The notes: generated by a model from the letters alone, not told the origin. Shown: positions 15,876 to 24,271, counted from the first letter of the stretch. The stretch: DNA of 64,000 nt from Sphingomonas lycopersici (GCF_026130605.1 NZ_JANFAU010000009.1:1-64000), one strand, 5' to 3'. Program-made: numbers and translations.

Positions 15876-18263
15876 CTAGACCCGAACCGTCATGCCCCGC
15901 CGTCCTTCATGCTCGGCCGGCACCCCGCCCTCGATCACCAGCGCGCGCGCCTCGCCCGGCGGGAGCAACAGCGTGATCGCATCGTCGCCCCAGCTCCCCG
16001 GCCCCTCGCGTCGCACCGTCGCCACGATACGCGATGCATCGGCGTCTCCGCTCACCGTCCAGCGATCGCACGGGCCCTCGCCGTCGCCGGCATCCTCGAC
16101 GAACGAACAGGCGAACGCGCCCTCGCGCGGGGGAAACAGCCACAATCCGCGCCGATACGGCCCCGGGTGCCACCCACCTTGCGCCAGATCGACCGCAATC
16201 CCCGATCCGGCACGGGCGAGCAAGGGCGGCGGCCCGTCGAGCGGTGCGTCGAGCGTTGCGGTGCCGCCGCCGGCGAAGCGCGCCCCGCTCCACACATCGA
16301 CCCACTCCGCCCCCACCGGCACCCGCACCGCGCGCGTCGCAGCACCCGGCTCGATCACCGGCGCGGCGAGCAGATCCGCCCCGAGCAGATGCTCGTCATT
16401 CTCCGCCCACGCCGCCGGATCGCCGGGAAAATCCATCCACACCGGCCGCACCATCGGCGCATAATCAGCATGATAGCGGTGCAGCAGATCGTAGAAGAAC
16501 GGGATCAGCCGCTGGCGCAGCGCCATCAGCCGCCGGATCGCGGGCAGCGCCTCGGGATACATCCACGGCTCGTTGACGGTGCGATCGTCGTTCCAGCTGT
16601 GGATGCTGAAGCGCGGCATCAGCACGCCGGCCTGCACCCAGCGCACCAGCAGCTCTGGCGACGGGGCGGGGCCCGAAAACCCGCCGACATCATGCCCGCT
16701 GTTCGACACTCCCGACAAGGCCAGCCCGATCGCCATCCGTGCATTGTAGCGCAAGGTCTTCCATTCGGTGCGATTGTCCCCGCTCCACGTCTGCGCATAA
16801 CGCTGCAGCCCGGCCATCCCCGATCGCGTGACGACATAGGGCCGCAGCGCGGGAAAGGCCTCTGCCTGTGCCCGTCGCGATGCGCGGGTCATCAGCAGCG
16901 GCTGAACCGGGCGCATCGCGGCGGCGGGACGCGCCGTGCCGAAGCCGGCGAAGCGCGCGCGCTTATCCCAGATCTCATATTCATTATTGTCGTTCCACGT
17001 CGCGACCATGCCGTGATCGAGCAATGCCCCCTTCACCTGCGCGCGCCACCAGTCCGCCGCGCGGGGATCGGTGAAGTCGATATAGCTCCCTGCCTCGTCC
17101 CAGAATTGCGCCTCGACCGGGCGCCCTTCCTCATCGCCGACGAACACGCCCTCGGCCGCGGCCTCCGCATAACGCGGGTGGCTCAGCAGCAGCGCCGGCT
17201 TGATATTGGGCACCAGCACGATCCCGGCATCGGCATAGCTTTGGACGAAGCCCGAGGGATCAGGGAATTTGTCGTAATTCCAATTGAATACATAGCGCTT
17301 CTCACCGATCGAGGTGTAACCGGACGAAAGATGGAACGAGGTGCAGCCGATATCGTGCTCGGCGAGCTTGTCGATGAACCCCGCCATCTGCACCGCGGCA
17401 TCGGGCGCGTCGGTATAGCTCATCGTCGAGCCCGAATAGCCGAGCGTCCAGCGCGGCATCAGCGCGGGGCGACCGGTCAGCCAGGTGAAGCGCTGCGTCA
17501 CCGCGAGCGGATCGGGGCCGGCGATCATCCATAGATCGAGGTCCCCGCTATCGGCGACCATATGGCGATAGGCGCCGTGATAATTGTCCAGCTCGCGCCC
17601 GAAATCGAAGGTGACGTCGGCAACCGTGTCGTAAAAGGCGCCGTGGCACCGCCCCTCGGCATCGGCCACCAGCAGATAGGGGATCGATTTGTAGAGCGGG
17701 TCGCTGTGCTCCGCATCATAGCCCATCGGATCGAGATTGGTCAGACGAAAGCGTCGCCCGGCGCGATCGCAATCGCCGGTGCGATCGCCCAGCCCGTAAT
17801 AGCGTTCGCCCGGGCGCCGCGCGCAATAATGATGCGCCCGGCCGTCCCACCAGCCGAAATCATAGGCCTGCGTCGGTCGATCGCTGGCCATCACCTGCCA
17901 CGCCGTGCCGTCATAATGCGCCCAGGTGCAATGCAGCCCGCGAAGCGCGATCGTCACGCGCAACCGCGCGGTCTCCACGACCAGCGTGACGCCGTCGGTC
18001 GCCACACCGAAATCGGGGCAGGCGAAGCCCGACACGCTCATGCGATCGCGCCCCGGCTCGGCGATATCCGCCGCGCCGGGGGCGATCGCCCAACTCGGTG
18101 GGCTGGTCAGCGTACCGTCGGTGAGCAGCAGCAGCCGCGCGATATCCTCCTCGAGCACGAAGAGATGCGCCACCGCGCCGGTATCGGCGGTGAGGGTCAG
18201 CCGGCCGGGCGCACGGTCGACGAGCGCGAACAGCGGCGGATTGGACAGGGTCGCGCGCTTCAT
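15876..18263 (-). CDS. Glycoside hydrolase family 31 (alpha-glucosidase/alpha-xylosidase type)
   Basis: A 795-aa hydrolase without a clear signal peptide, so probably cytosolic. It has an N-terminal beta-sandwich (about 1-260), a TIM barrel with nucleophile D425 (WNDNNEYEIW) and acid/base D496 (WSGDNRT), then C-terminal beta domains. ERYYGLGD at 154-161 is also a GH31 landmark. Its ATG overlaps the stop of the upstream MFS gene (TGATG), so substrate uptake and hydrolysis are coupled. Alpha-glucosidase and alpha-xylosidase cannot be separated by eye; the uronide context would fit an alpha-linked side sugar. The open frame extends upstream into the transporter but that is a shadow. Confidence 0.88.
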   Translation of the reverse strand: MKRATLSNPPLFALVDRAPGRLTLTADTGAVAHLFVLEEDIARLLLLTDGTLTSPPSWAIAPGAADIAEPGRDRMSVSGFACPDFGVATDGVTLVVETARLRVTIALRGLHCTWAHYDGTAWQVMASDRPTQAYDFGWWDGRAHHYCARRPGERYYGLGDRTGDCDRAGRRFRLTNLDPMGYDAEHSDPLYKSIPYLLVADAEGRCHGAFYDTVADVTFDFGRELDNYHGAYRHMVADSGDLDLWMIAGPDPLAVTQRFTWLTGRPALMPRWTLGYSGSTMSYTDAPDAAVQMAGFIDKLAEHDIGCTSFHLSSGYTSIGEKRYVFNWNYDKFPDPSGFVQSYADAGIVLVPNIKPALLLSHPRYAEAAAEGVFVGDEEGRPVEAQFWDEAGSYIDFTDPRAADWWRAQVKGALLDHGMVATWNDNNEYEIWDKRARFAGFGTARPAAAMRPVQPLLMTRASRRAQAEAFPALRPYVVTRSGMAGLQRYAQTWSGDNRTEWKTLRYNARMAIGLALSGVSNSGHDVGGFSGPAPSPELLVRWVQAGVLMPRFSIHSWNDDRTVNEPWMYPEALPAIRRLMALRQRLIPFFYDLLHRYHADYAPMVRPVWMDFPGDPAAWAENDEHLLGADLLAAPVIEPGAATRAVRVPVGAEWVDVWSGARFAGGGTATLDAPLDGPPPLLARAGSGIAVDLAQGGWHPGPYRRGLWLFPPREGAFACSFVEDAGDGEGPCDRWTVSGDADASRIVATVRREGPGSWGDDAITLLLPPGEARALVIEGGVPAEHEGRRGMTVRV

Positions 18264-19516
18264 CACTTGGGCTCCGCAGGAATGAGATGTTTGAGGCTGA
18301 GGATCAGCACCGCGGCGCCGATCAGATCGAACACCGAAAGCGCGGCGAACAGCGGCGCATAACCGATCCGGTCGGCGAGCTGGCCGATCAGCAACGAGAA
18401 TAAGAGGCCGCCGATCCACCCCGCCTGCCCGATGAAGCCATTGGCCGTGCCGACTTCCTCCGCGGTGAAGACATCGGCCGACAAGGTATTGATCAACACG
18501 GAGATCATCTGATGCGCGAAGCCCCCGACGCAGAATAGCGCGATCGCCGTATAGGGGCTGACGGCGAGCCCGATGCACCCCGGCGCGATCATCAGCACCG
18601 CGGCGAGCGCGATCCCCGCGACCCGCGACTGGATCAGCCGCACGCCGAAGCGGCGCATCAGGAACGGCGAGAGATAGCCGCCGAGCACCCCGCCGAGATC
18701 GGCAGCGAGAAAGGGCAGCCAGGCGAACAGCGCGATCTGCTTCAGGTCCATCCCGCGTTCGTTCGCGAGATAGAGCGGAATCCAGAAGCTGAAGGTCTGC
18801 CACGCCGGCTCGGCGAGGAAGCGCGGTATCGCGATCGCGCGAAACTTGGCGGTGCGCAGGATCTCGCCCGCGGTCGCGCGGCGCGGCGGCACCGGCGGGC
18901 GGTCGGCCGCGATCAGCGCCTGCTCCGCCGGCGTGATCGCGGGATGCATCGCCGGGCTGCGGTAGAATGCATACCAGGCGGCCGCCCACAGCAGCCCGAC
19001 CGCGCCGGTGACGATAAAGGCCACCCGCCAGTCCGCCCATAAGGATACCGCGATCACCACCGGCGGCGCGAGCAGCGCGCCGAGCGAGGTGCCGGCGTTG
19101 AACCACCCGACCGCGACCGATCGCTCGCGCGCGGGAAACCATTCGGCGATCGCCTTGATCCCGGAGGGCACCGCGGCGGATTCGGCGAGCCCGAGCAGCC
19201 CGCGGAACAGCGCGAGCCCGAGCCACCCCGCCGCCAGCGCGTGGAGCATGTTGGCGACCGACCAGGCGACGCCGAACAAAGCGAAGCCGGCGCGCAGCCC
19301 GATCCGGTCGACGATCGCCCCGGCGACCGGCTGCATCACGGTATAGGCAAGCTGAAACGCGCCGACGACATAGCTATATTGCTCGGTCGACATGCCGAGC
19401 CCGGTCTTGAGCTGCGGCGCGAGCACCCCGAGCGAATTGCGCGCGAGATAATTGGCGATCGTGCCGACACAGATCAGCGCGACGATCCACCAGCGCAGGT
19501 GCGGTATCCGCCGCAT
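18263..19516 (-). CDS. MFS transporter, hexuronate (ExuT-like, ACS family)
   Basis: A 417-aa inner-membrane carrier with about 12 hydrophobic segments. The N-terminal pattern RWWIVALICVGTIANYLARN and the loop after helix 2-3 (VDRIGLRAGFALFG) match the anion:cation symporter branch that contains ExuT. Residues EWFPARERSVAVGWFNAG are typical of that group. It likely brings hexuronates or short uronides in with protons or cations. ATG at 19516 follows GGGAGAGG; a TTG further upstream is open but unneeded. A perfect-arm FadR-type palindrome lies 73-87 bases upstream. It heads the MFS-GH31-arr operon. Confidence 0.85.
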   Translation of the reverse strand: MRRIPHLRWWIVALICVGTIANYLARNSLGVLAPQLKTGLGMSTEQYSYVVGAFQLAYTVMQPVAGAIVDRIGLRAGFALFGVAWSVANMLHALAAGWLGLALFRGLLGLAESAAVPSGIKAIAEWFPARERSVAVGWFNAGTSLGALLAPPVVIAVSLWADWRVAFIVTGAVGLLWAAAWYAFYRSPAMHPAITPAEQALIAADRPPVPPRRATAGEILRTAKFRAIAIPRFLAEPAWQTFSFWIPLYLANERGMDLKQIALFAWLPFLAADLGGVLGGYLSPFLMRRFGVRLIQSRVAGIALAAVLMIAPGCIGLAVSPYTAIALFCVGGFAHQMISVLINTLSADVFTAEEVGTANGFIGQAGWIGGLLFSLLIGQLADRIGYAPLFAALSVFDLIGAAVLILSLKHLIPAEPK

Positions 19517-19588
19517 GACCTCCCCTCTCCCCGCCCCGTCCAAGGCGGTGTCACCACCCGCCTAGCCAATTCGCCGGCATTTGTCGAT

Positions 19589-19603
19589 ATTGGTCAGGCC
19601 AAT
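19589..19603. promoter_or_regulatory. FadR-family operator-like palindrome (MFS-GH31-arr promoter)
   Basis: ATTGGTCAGGCCAAT has perfect ATTGG/CCAAT arms around five bases and differs by one base from ATTGGTnnnACCAAT, the form recognised by PdhR-type members of the FadR subfamily. It overlaps the last base of the GlpR-like gene and precedes the MFS start. Confidence 0.65.
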
Positions 19604-20385
19604 TATTCTTCGGTCGCGATAATCCTGGTGCCGGCGGCCGCGCAGGCGGCGGCGAGCGCCGGATCGTCGAGGCGATCGGTGACGAGATGATCGATCTGCG
19701 TCAGATCGGCGATGCGCACCGGCGCGGCGCGGCCGAACTTGCTGCGATCGGCGGCCAGCACCACGCTGCGCGCCTGGGCGATGATCGTCTGCGACACGCG
19801 CACCTCGTCGATGTCGAAATCGAGCAACGTGCCGTCATGATCGACCGCCGACGCGCCGATCAGCGCGATATCGACGCGGAAGCCGCGGATGAAATCGATC
19901 GCCAGCGCGCCGACCACCGCGCGATCGCTGGCGCGCACGCGGCCCCCGGCCACCACCACCTCGATCGTCGGGCGATCGGCGAGGATATCCGCGACGTTGA
20001 GATTGTTGGTGACCACCAGCAGGTTGCGATGACCGACCAGCGCGCGCGCGATCGCCTCGGTGGTCGTGCCGATATTGATGAACAGGCTCGCCCCGTTCGG
20101 CACCAGCGCCGCCGCCGCGGTGCCGATCCGCGCCTTGGCCTCGGCCGCGACCTGTCGCCGCGCCTCGCGGTCGAGATTGTCGACCCCCGAGGTGACGATT
20201 GCGCCGCCGTGCACCCGCGACAGCAAGGCGCGGCGCGCGAGCAGGTTGAGATCGCGCCGGATCGTCTGCGGGGTCACCCCCAATTCGCTCGCCAGCGTGT
20301 CGACCGCCACGCTCCCGGTGTGCCGCGCCAGATCGAGGATGCGCTGCTGGCGCCGGGCGACGACTTCGGGGAGTTCGGTCGCCAT
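19603..20385 (-). CDS. glpR: DeoR-family repressor, GlpR-like
   Basis: A 260-aa regulator with a DeoR helix-turn-helix at about 12-60 (RRQQRILDLARHTGSV, then LGVTPQTIRRDLNLL and SRVHGGAI) and a sugar-phosphate-binding DeoRC domain that includes NIGTTTEAIARAL and VVLAADRSKFG. Its ATG overlaps the glpD stop (TGATG), so it is produced with glpD and probably represses it until glycerol-3-phosphate is present. Tandem GlpR-like half-sites precede glpD. The open frame extends upstream across glpD but only as a shadow. Confidence 0.85.
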   Translation of the reverse strand: MATELPEVVARRQQRILDLARHTGSVAVDTLASELGVTPQTIRRDLNLLARRALLSRVHGGAIVTSGVDNLDREARRQVAAEAKARIGTAAAALVPNGASLFINIGTTTEAIARALVGHRNLLVVTNNLNVADILADRPTIEVVVAGGRVRASDRAVVGALAIDFIRGFRVDIALIGASAVDHDGTLLDFDIDEVRVSQTIIAQARSVVLAADRSKFGRAAPVRIADLTQIDHLVTDRLDDPALAAACAAAGTRIIATEE

Positions 20386-21902
20386 CACGCCTGCGCGAGA
20401 TAAGCGCCGAGCCGCGCGGCGGTGCCGGGCGGCACGTGCAGCGCGAGCTTGCTGCGGCGATAGAGGATATCCTCCGCCGTCCGCGCCCATTCGTGCGTGC
20501 GCAGATAATCGACCTCGCGCGTCGTCAGCCCGCCGCCGAGATCCTCGCCCAGATCGGCCATGACCCGCGCGGTGCCCAGCAATATCCGGGCCTTGGTGCC
20601 GTAAGCCCGCGCCAGCCGCAGCACCAGCGCCGGCGGGAGATCGGGCCACTCGCGCTGCAATTGCGCGACGAAGGCGTCGAGATCGGCGCCGGGCATATCG
20701 CCGCCCGGCAGCACCGCGCCCGCGGTCCACGCCGCCCCTGCCTCGGGAAAGAAGCGCGCGAGCTCGCCCAGCGCATGTTCGGCGAGCTTGCGATAGGTGG
20801 TGATCTTGCCGCCGAACACGCTCAGCATCGGGGCGCGCGCCTGGCCCGCATCGAGATCGAGCACATAATCGCGCGTCACCGCCGAGGCATTGCCGGCCTT
20901 GTCGTCGTAAAGCGGGCGGATTCCGGCATAGCTCCAGACGATATCCGCCTCGCTTGGGGCATTGTTGAAATAGCGCGCGACCGTCTCGAGCAGATAATGC
21001 GTTTCCGCCGCGCTGATCGTGGCGTCCGCCGGGGCGCCGTCCCACGGTTCGTCGGTGGTGCCAACCAAAGTGAACGCGCCCTGATAGGGAATCGTGAAGA
21101 CGATCCGCCGATCGGGATTCTGCAGCATGAAGGCATGCTCGCCGGCATAGAGCCGCGGGACGACGATATGACTGCCCTTCACCAGCCGCACGCTGCGATG
21201 CGCCTCGGCATCGGGCACCCGCCCGAGCACGTCCGCCACCCACGGGCCGGCGGCATTGACCAGCACGCGCGCACGCACGGTCTGCTCGCCCGCCGCATCG
21301 ACGATCGTCGCGACCCAGCCGCCGTCCTCGCGCCGCGCGGCGAGAAGCTTGGTATGAGTACGGATATCGGCGCCGCGATCCGCCGCGTCGCGCGCGTTGA
21401 GCACGACCAGCCGACTGTCGTCGACGCGGCAATCCGAATAGACGAAGCCCTTGCCGCGCGTATCGCGCAGCCCCGCGCCATAAGGCGAGCGATCGAGCCG
21501 GATCGTCTCCGTCCCCGGCAACTTCTTCCGCCCGCCGAGATGATCGTAGAGAAACAGCCCCAGCCGCACCATCCACGCGGGCCGCGGCGATTGCGTCTGC
21601 GGCAGCACGAAGCGCAGCGGCGAGATGATATGCGGCGCCATCCCCCACAGCCGCTCGCGCTCGACCAGCGCCTCATGGACCAGCCGGATCTCACCATATT
21701 CGAGATAGCGCAGCCCGCCGTGGATCAGCTTGGTCGAGGCGGAGGAGGTGTGCGCCGCAAGATCGTCCTGCTCGACCAGCAGCACCGAAAGCCCGCGCCC
21801 CGTCGCGTCGCGCGCGATCCCGGCACCGTTGATCCCGCCGCCCACCACCAGCAGGTCGACCGTCGCCGTCGTTTCGTCGCTCATCTCGTCCGCGCCATTC
21901 AT
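20385..21902 (-). CDS. glpD: Glycerol-3-phosphate dehydrogenase (aerobic, FAD)
   Basis: A 505-aa membrane-associated flavoenzyme oxidising sn-glycerol-3-phosphate to DHAP and passing electrons to quinone. The Rossmann FAD motif is VDLLVVGGGINGAGIARDA near residues 16-34, followed by STKLIHGGLRYLE, the GlpD signature. VFGGKITTYRKLAEHAL and IRPLYDD are further family marks. An AGGA precedes ATG 21902; a second ATG six codons in is possible. glpK and glpF are not nearby. It is coupled to the repressor gene downstream. Confidence 0.93.
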   Translation of the reverse strand: MNGADEMSDETTATVDLLVVGGGINGAGIARDATGRGLSVLLVEQDDLAAHTSSASTKLIHGGLRYLEYGEIRLVHEALVERERLWGMAPHIISPLRFVLPQTQSPRPAWMVRLGLFLYDHLGGRKKLPGTETIRLDRSPYGAGLRDTRGKGFVYSDCRVDDSRLVVLNARDAADRGADIRTHTKLLAARREDGGWVATIVDAAGEQTVRARVLVNAAGPWVADVLGRVPDAEAHRSVRLVKGSHIVVPRLYAGEHAFMLQNPDRRIVFTIPYQGAFTLVGTTDEPWDGAPADATISAAETHYLLETVARYFNNAPSEADIVWSYAGIRPLYDDKAGNASAVTRDYVLDLDAGQARAPMLSVFGGKITTYRKLAEHALGELARFFPEAGAAWTAGAVLPGGDMPGADLDAFVAQLQREWPDLPPALVLRLARAYGTKARILLGTARVMADLGEDLGGGLTTREVDYLRTHEWARTAEDILYRRSKLALHVPPGTAARLGAYLAQA

Positions 21903-21941
21903 CCGCTTCGTCCTGCGGCGCGTGATAGCATCGCGCGCGCT

Positions 21942-21996
21942 AAAACGAAAGCGCGTGTGATCGAACGAACATATAATCTGTACTAAACGAACATCG
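21942..21996 (-). promoter_or_regulatory. Tandem GlpR-like half-sites upstream of glpD
   Basis: ACGA cores at 21945, 21965 and 21987 repeat every 20-22 bases. The middle and right copies read CGAACAT, the half-site of the GlpR consensus TATGTTCGATCGAACATA. On the minus strand the middle copy reads ATATGTTCGTTCGATCA. The array lies 40-95 bases before the glpD start and probably contains or overlaps its promoter. Confidence 0.55.
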
Positions 21997-22015
21997 CGCT
22001 ACGCAGCGCGGCGAA

Positions 22016-22046
22016 GGCGGCTCGCTGTTTTGCCGCGCGAGCCGCC
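22016..22046 (-). terminator. Stem-loop after the 74-aa gene
   Basis: GGCGGCTCGC and GCGAGCCGCC form a perfect 10-base stem around an 11-base loop, 9 bases past the stop of the small gene. There is no long T-run on the minus side, so it may be a weak terminator or a message stabiliser. Confidence 0.5.
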
Positions 22047-22055
22047 TGCCTCCGT

Positions 22056-22280
22056 TCAGCTTTGCGAGTCGTCGCTCGGCGCGGGCGCGTCCGCGTTGGT
22101 GTTGGCATCGGAATTGCCGTCGCCGCCGAGCATTTCCTTGACCTTGCCGACGCCCTCGAAACCGGCGACCGCGGCCGCCGCCTTGGCAAGCAGGCCGGCA
22201 TTGGGGTCGACCGCCTCAAGCGCCTTGTCCGCCGCGAAGGCGCCGGCGGCTTCCTCGATGAAATTGGTGATTTCACCCAT
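22056..22280 (-). CDS. Small conserved-looking protein of unknown function
   Basis: A 74-aa acidic protein starting MGEITNFIEEAAGAFAADKA. It has an amphipathic helical first half, an Ala-rich middle (LLAKAAAAVAGFEGVGK) and a low-complexity Asn/Asp/Ala/Pro/Ser tail. There is no signal peptide and no clear membrane helix. The start is supported by GTAAGGAGCG at ideal distance, and a stem-loop follows the stop, so it is a real gene. No function is assigned. It is 122 bases from the pentapeptide gene, on the same strand. Confidence 0.7.
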   Translation of the reverse strand: MGEITNFIEEAAGAFAADKALEAVDPNAGLLAKAAAAVAGFEGVGKVKEMLGGDGNSDANTNADAPAPSDDSQS

Positions 22281-22402
22281 CTTTACGCTCCTTACAGACC
22301 GGGATCGGTCCGTCGAAGCATCCGCCAACCCTGCGGGGGAGTCGAATGAATCATCGGTCATGACTTCCCCACCGTCCGGCCAGACGGCAGCGGAGTCGCG
22401 CG

Positions 22403-23089
22403 CTACATGATCATCAGGCCCAACTCGCTCAGGAACTGCGCCGCCTGATCGCGCGAGATGATCGCGCCGCGGAACCGGCTGGCATCCTGCAGCCGCACCC
22501 CGCCGATATCCGCACCGCGCAGATCGGCGCCCTCGAACCGCGCGTCGTCGAGGATCGTCTCGCGCAGGCTGCAGGCCTCGAACGAGGCCTCGCGAAAATC
22601 GCATCTGCTCAGGTTCGCGTGGGAGAAATCGATCCGCCGCAGCTTCGCCTTGCGGAAGAAGTGCGCGTTCATCTTGGCATTGATCAGAAGCGTCTCGTCG
22701 AAATGGACGTGGAGCGCCCGCGCGTCCGTGAGGTCGGCGCCGGTGAGCTTGCACCGCTCGATCCGGGCGCCCTCCAGACATGCGCGTTTGAGCGAGGTGT
22801 TGTTGAAATCGCACGCGATCAATGTCGCGTCGGTGAAATCCGCGCCGGTGAAATTGGCGAAGGCGCCGCGGCATGATTGCCAGTCGGTGCGTTCGAGCGT
22901 CGCGCCGGCGAGATCGGTCTTGCGGAAACTGCAGCGCTCGAACGTCCAGTCGGAAAGATCGAGCCGCGACAGGTCCACCGCTTCGAGATCGCAGTCGACG
23001 AGCTTTTGCGGCGTGCCGGCGAGGCGCTCGATCGCGCGCCGGTCGAGTTGCTGTCCGCGAACGGCGCTGTCGGCGAAAAGATCGTCCAC
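22403..23089 (-). CDS. Pentapeptide-repeat protein (Qnr/MfpA-like fold)
   Basis: A 228-aa protein made almost wholly of pentapeptide repeats A(D/N)LxX from about residue 35 to 215 (for example LSRLDLSDWTFE, TGADFTDATL, GADLRGADI). They form a right-handed quadrilateral beta-helix. The end, ISRDQAAQFLSELGL, is the helical cap common in this group. Size and plan resemble Qnr and MfpA, DNA mimics that shield gyrase from quinolones, but many such proteins have other roles. It starts with GTG 9 bases after the CoA-transferase stop and is probably co-transcribed with it. Confidence 0.8.
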   Translation of the reverse strand: MDDLFADSAVRGQQLDRRAIERLAGTPQKLVDCDLEAVDLSRLDLSDWTFERCSFRKTDLAGATLERTDWQSCRGAFANFTGADFTDATLIACDFNNTSLKRACLEGARIERCKLTGADLTDARALHVHFDETLLINAKMNAHFFRKAKLRRIDFSHANLSRCDFREASFEACSLRETILDDARFEGADLRGADIGGVRLQDASRFRGAIISRDQAAQFLSELGLMIM

Positions 23090-23098
23090 CGCGCGGGA

Positions 23099-24271
23099 TT
23101 ATCCCTTCACCACCGGTCGAAGCGCGTCGGTCTGTTGCCCCAGCAACGGCGCGGGGCGCGCAGGCGATTTGTCCTGCGCCGCGAACCGCACCGGCGAGGC
23201 CATCGTGAAATAACCGCCCTCGCTCGGATGCTCTTCGCGCGAAAAGAAGCCGGTGGCGGCAAGGTGCGGGTCCTGCATGATATCGGCGAGATCGCGGACC
23301 GCCTGCGCCGGGATTTGCGCGGCATGGCATCGCGCGAGCAGATCGGCGGTCGCGAAACCGGGCGTCAGCCGGGCGACCTCGCGATACATCAGCGCCATAT
23401 TCTGCACTCTGGCCTTTCGCGTGGCAAAACGCTCGTCCGCGAGGAATGCGGGATTGCCCAGTATCTCAAACGATTTGATCCAGGCATCGTCGTTGTAGAA
23501 AACGATGCTGATGAACCCGTCGGCGGTGGGGAACGGCTGCCGGTCGGGATCGAGCTGGCGGGAATAGCCGACCGGGCCATTGGGCGGATCGAAGGTCAGC
23601 CCGCCGAGATGCTCGAGCAGCATGAAATGGGTGAAGGCCTCGAACATCGGAATTTCGACCTTCTGCCCCTCGCCGGTGCGGAGCTTGTGGACGATCGCGG
23701 CGAGCATCGCATAAGCGCCGTGGAGCCCCGCCACCTTGTCGGCGATCAGCGACGGCAGATAGCGCGCGCGCGGATCGCCGTCGACGCGCGGCAGCAAGGT
23801 CGCGGTGCCGGTCGCGGCCTGGATCACGTCGTCATAGGCCTGGAGATCGGCATAGGGCCCATCCTGCCCAAAGCCGACGCAATGCGCATAGATGATCTCG
23901 GGATTGAGCGTCCGCACCACGTCATAGTCGAGCCCGAGCCGTTCGACCGCCTTGCCGCGGACGTTGAGCATGAAGACGTCGGCGTCGCGCAGCATCGCCT
24001 TCATCGCGGCGAGATCGTCGGGATTCTTGAGATCGAGCGTGACCGATTGCTTGCCGCGGTTGAACGCCATGAACCCCGGGCTCATCCCCGGCGTGACCGC
24101 CGCCTTCGCCGACCAGCGAAAGGCGTCGCCCGCGCCGGGCGCCTCGACCTTGATCACCTCGGCGCCGAGATCGGCGAGGATTTGCGTGCAATAAGGCCCG
24201 AAGACGACGCTCGTCAGGTCGACGATCCTGATCCCCGCCAGCATCGGCTTGCCGTCAACCGCAATTGTCAT
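23099..24271 (-). CDS. Class III CoA-transferase (CaiB/BaiF family)
   Basis: A 390-aa enzyme that moves CoA between carboxylic acids. The family start LAGIRIVDLTSVVFGPYCTQ is followed by LADLGAEVIKVEAPG. FNRGKQSVTLDLKNP and QDGPYADLQAYDDVIQAATG are typical, the latter holding the probable catalytic Asp. The substrate cannot be told from sequence; 2-methylacyl or aromatic/dicarboxylic acids are all handled by relatives. ATG at 24271 follows AGGAGCGG; 18 further upstream codons are open but lack a ribosome site. It lies downstream of the dipeptidase gene and is followed closely by the pentapeptide gene. Confidence 0.87.
   Translation of the reverse strand: MTIAVDGKPMLAGIRIVDLTSVVFGPYCTQILADLGAEVIKVEAPGAGDAFRWSAKAAVTPGMSPGFMAFNRGKQSVTLDLKNPDDLAAMKAMLRDADVFMLNVRGKAVERLGLDYDVVRTLNPEIIYAHCVGFGQDGPYADLQAYDDVIQAATGTATLLPRVDGDPRARYLPSLIADKVAGLHGAYAMLAAIVHKLRTGEGQKVEIPMFEAFTHFMLLEHLGGLTFDPPNGPVGYSRQLDPDRQPFPTADGFISIVFYNDDAWIKSFEILGNPAFLADERFATRKARVQNMALMYREVARLTPGFATADLLARCHAAQIPAQAVRDLADIMQDPHLAATGFFSREEHPSEGGYFTMASPVRFAAQDKSPARPAPLLGQQTDALRPVVKG

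Noticed and set aside
15876..19226. Apparent 1116-aa GH31 fusion protein
   Set aside because: The extra N-terminal third is the out-of-frame shadow of the MFS gene; GH31 starts at 18263 with a TGATG junction.
19603..21648. Apparent 681-aa DeoR fusion
   Set aside because: The first 420 residues are the shadow of glpD; the regulator begins at 20385 on a TGATG junction.
22056..23330. Long minus-strand frame covering the pentapeptide region
   Set aside because: Only its last 74 codons, starting at 22280 behind a strong ribosome site, look real; the remainder is antisense-like shadow of the pentapeptide and CoA-transferase genes.
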